DNA of 64,000 bases from Circinella minor. Lineage: Eukaryota; Mucoromycota; Mucoromycetes; Mucorales; Lichtheimiaceae. The translations under genes and the position numbers were made by a program. Each line of letters opens with the position of its first letter. Position 1 is the first letter of the stretch. Under the pieces are notes generated by a model. That model ran no database searches, was not told the origin of the DNA, and saw only the letters and a list, made by a program, of their open reading frames with translations. Below, piece by piece: positions 63,103 through 64,000 of the stretch. The stretch is taken from assembly GCA_016758965.1 (NCBI GenBank), contig JAEPRB010000138.1, positions 43,376-107,375 on the forward strand, written 5' to 3'.

Positions 63103-63334
63103 TTCAGCTTATTGCTCTCGCCAGTTCACAAAGTGGGGCACTGAGAAACCTGCGGGGCAACAATAAAAGGTGTAGGTCTGACGAGAGTGAAGTCATAATC
63201 AATGAAAGTGATAAGCTAATTGCAAGTTTTTAAATTGAAGGTACGTAAAGTAATAAAATTCCAACTACGTGTGACGGATTAATTATTCATAGTATATATG
63301 ATTCGTAACTAACATTAGCACTATCTTTATGTAG

Positions 63335-64000
63335 CAGCACACTTGCATTAATGTTGTAACTAAGGGGTCCGGGGAAAGTAGTAGTGTTCACAATGAAACT
63401 GAAGATGAGAATGAAGAATCAGGATACGATTCACTTACATATATAAACAAAAAAACATTACTTCTATTTTCTTGCATCATGATAAAACAACCCATCAAAA
63501 AAGAAAGAAAAAGAAAAGCTTCTGAAATTAAGAGCAAGGAAGTACCGAATTATGCATGCAAGAAATTATAAATGTGAGTATTATTAGCGTCATTACAGGC
63601 ACAGTTCGGTTGCATATTACTAATATTTCATTATTATAGAAACATATAAAAACTACCACTTCTTCAACCTCTCCAACATCCCCATCCTCCAAAACGTCAA
63701 ATGTATGTTGTTTTTACTATTATTTGCTATCATACTAAAAGCTTTACTAACAAAATATGTTGTCGAACAGCTTTCGCTCTCTCAAGAAGACCGGGACTCC
63801 ATTGATCAAACGTACATGTCAATGAACCCACATAAAAAGTGGAAAATTGAGCCAGGAGTATTTGTTGAAGACAAAATGTACGAATATGGAAAGCACAAAG
63901 CCGTGAACAGTAAGAGATTTACATTATGTTCTAACAATGGTGAAAACAACTATTATTTTATGAGTACTAATTTCATTCTTATTTAGTGCATCTCACTCAT
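63335..64000 (+). CDS. Second, partial copy of the same lineage-specific family (runs off the window)
   Basis: From about 63365 an open stretch reads SGESSSVHNETEDENEESGYDSL and ends in a basic KKERKRKASEIKSK segment. Then, after an intron with an ATTATAG acceptor, come TTTSSTSPTSPSSKTSN and a GTATGT...CTAAC...CAG intron. Next is LSLSQEDRDSIDQTYMSMNPHKKWKIEPGVFVEDKMYEYGKHKAVN, and a last acceptor at 63986 just before the window end. It matches 61434-62039 of the first copy but lacks about 206 bp that encode VSDLVASLVFQSW and following residues there. Whether it is intact cannot be judged because it is cut. Start and first-exon structure are unclear. Confidence 0.5.

Noticed and set aside
1..64000. 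Search for tRNA, rRNA, CRISPR arrays and prokaryotic-type operons
   Set aside because: No tRNA B-box with a matching cloverleaf, no rRNA words, no regular spacer-repeat array; gene structure is eukaryotic throughout.

Overview
The window is nuclear DNA from a filamentous fungus, most likely an early-diverging one (Mucoromycota, probably Mucorales). It is AT-rich. Genes are broken by many short introns (mostly GTAAGT-like donors, CTAAC-like branch sites, TAG/CAG acceptors), intergenic DNA is full of homopolymers and AT/AAT microsatellites, and Asn/Gln/Ser runs are common. The right edge carries members of a protein family that I recall (from memory, not a search) only from mucoralean genomes. 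I rebuilt exon structures by hand. For every complete gene listed the summed exons are a multiple of three, which checks the splice choices internally but does not replace RNA data.

Layout. 1-2300: decayed non-LTR (LINE-type) retrotransposon, cut by the window start. 3478-7523: ELP5 (-), an SLC35C2-like transporter (+), a small acylated MGCC protein (-). 9426-14353: UTP14 (+) converging on an ABHD13/Bem46-type hydrolase (-). 15890-25608: a 14-exon neurofibromin/Ira-type RasGAP (+). 26000-30100: small heat-shock protein (-) and an Rtc5/MEAK7 TLDc protein (-). 31725-41686: five genes on the + strand: DSC3, polyprenol reductase (DFG10/SRD5A3), VTC4, a candidate Sld7/MTBP-type replication factor, type II PI 4-kinase (LSB6). 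41768-46965: Vps66/LOA1-type acyltransferase (-) and a tandem-BTB plus CAP-Gly protein (-). 46966-53496: a 6.5 kb stretch without a supportable gene, holding a five-copy ~134 bp tandem repeat. 53497-58903 (all -): a Trp-rich 72-residue protein, a cytochrome b5-domain protein, an uncharacterised Pro/Gln-rich protein, a membrane-anchored DUF4442 hotdog protein. 59259-60594: DUF4436 membrane protein (+). 61200-64000: a tandemly duplicated, partly decayed lineage-specific family.

The genes are mostly housekeeping: tRNA modification, ribosome biogenesis, Ras signalling, Golgi ubiquitin ligase, dolichol synthesis, polyphosphate, phosphoinositides. They do not form a single pathway. I found no CRISPR, prophage or operon-like defence system. 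The points most worth a second look are gene-structure oddities (a required 2-nt micro-exon, an 18-nt micro-exon, two GC-AG introns), the BTB-BTB-CAP-Gly architecture, the small acylated protein, the ~134 bp satellite, and the duplicated family.
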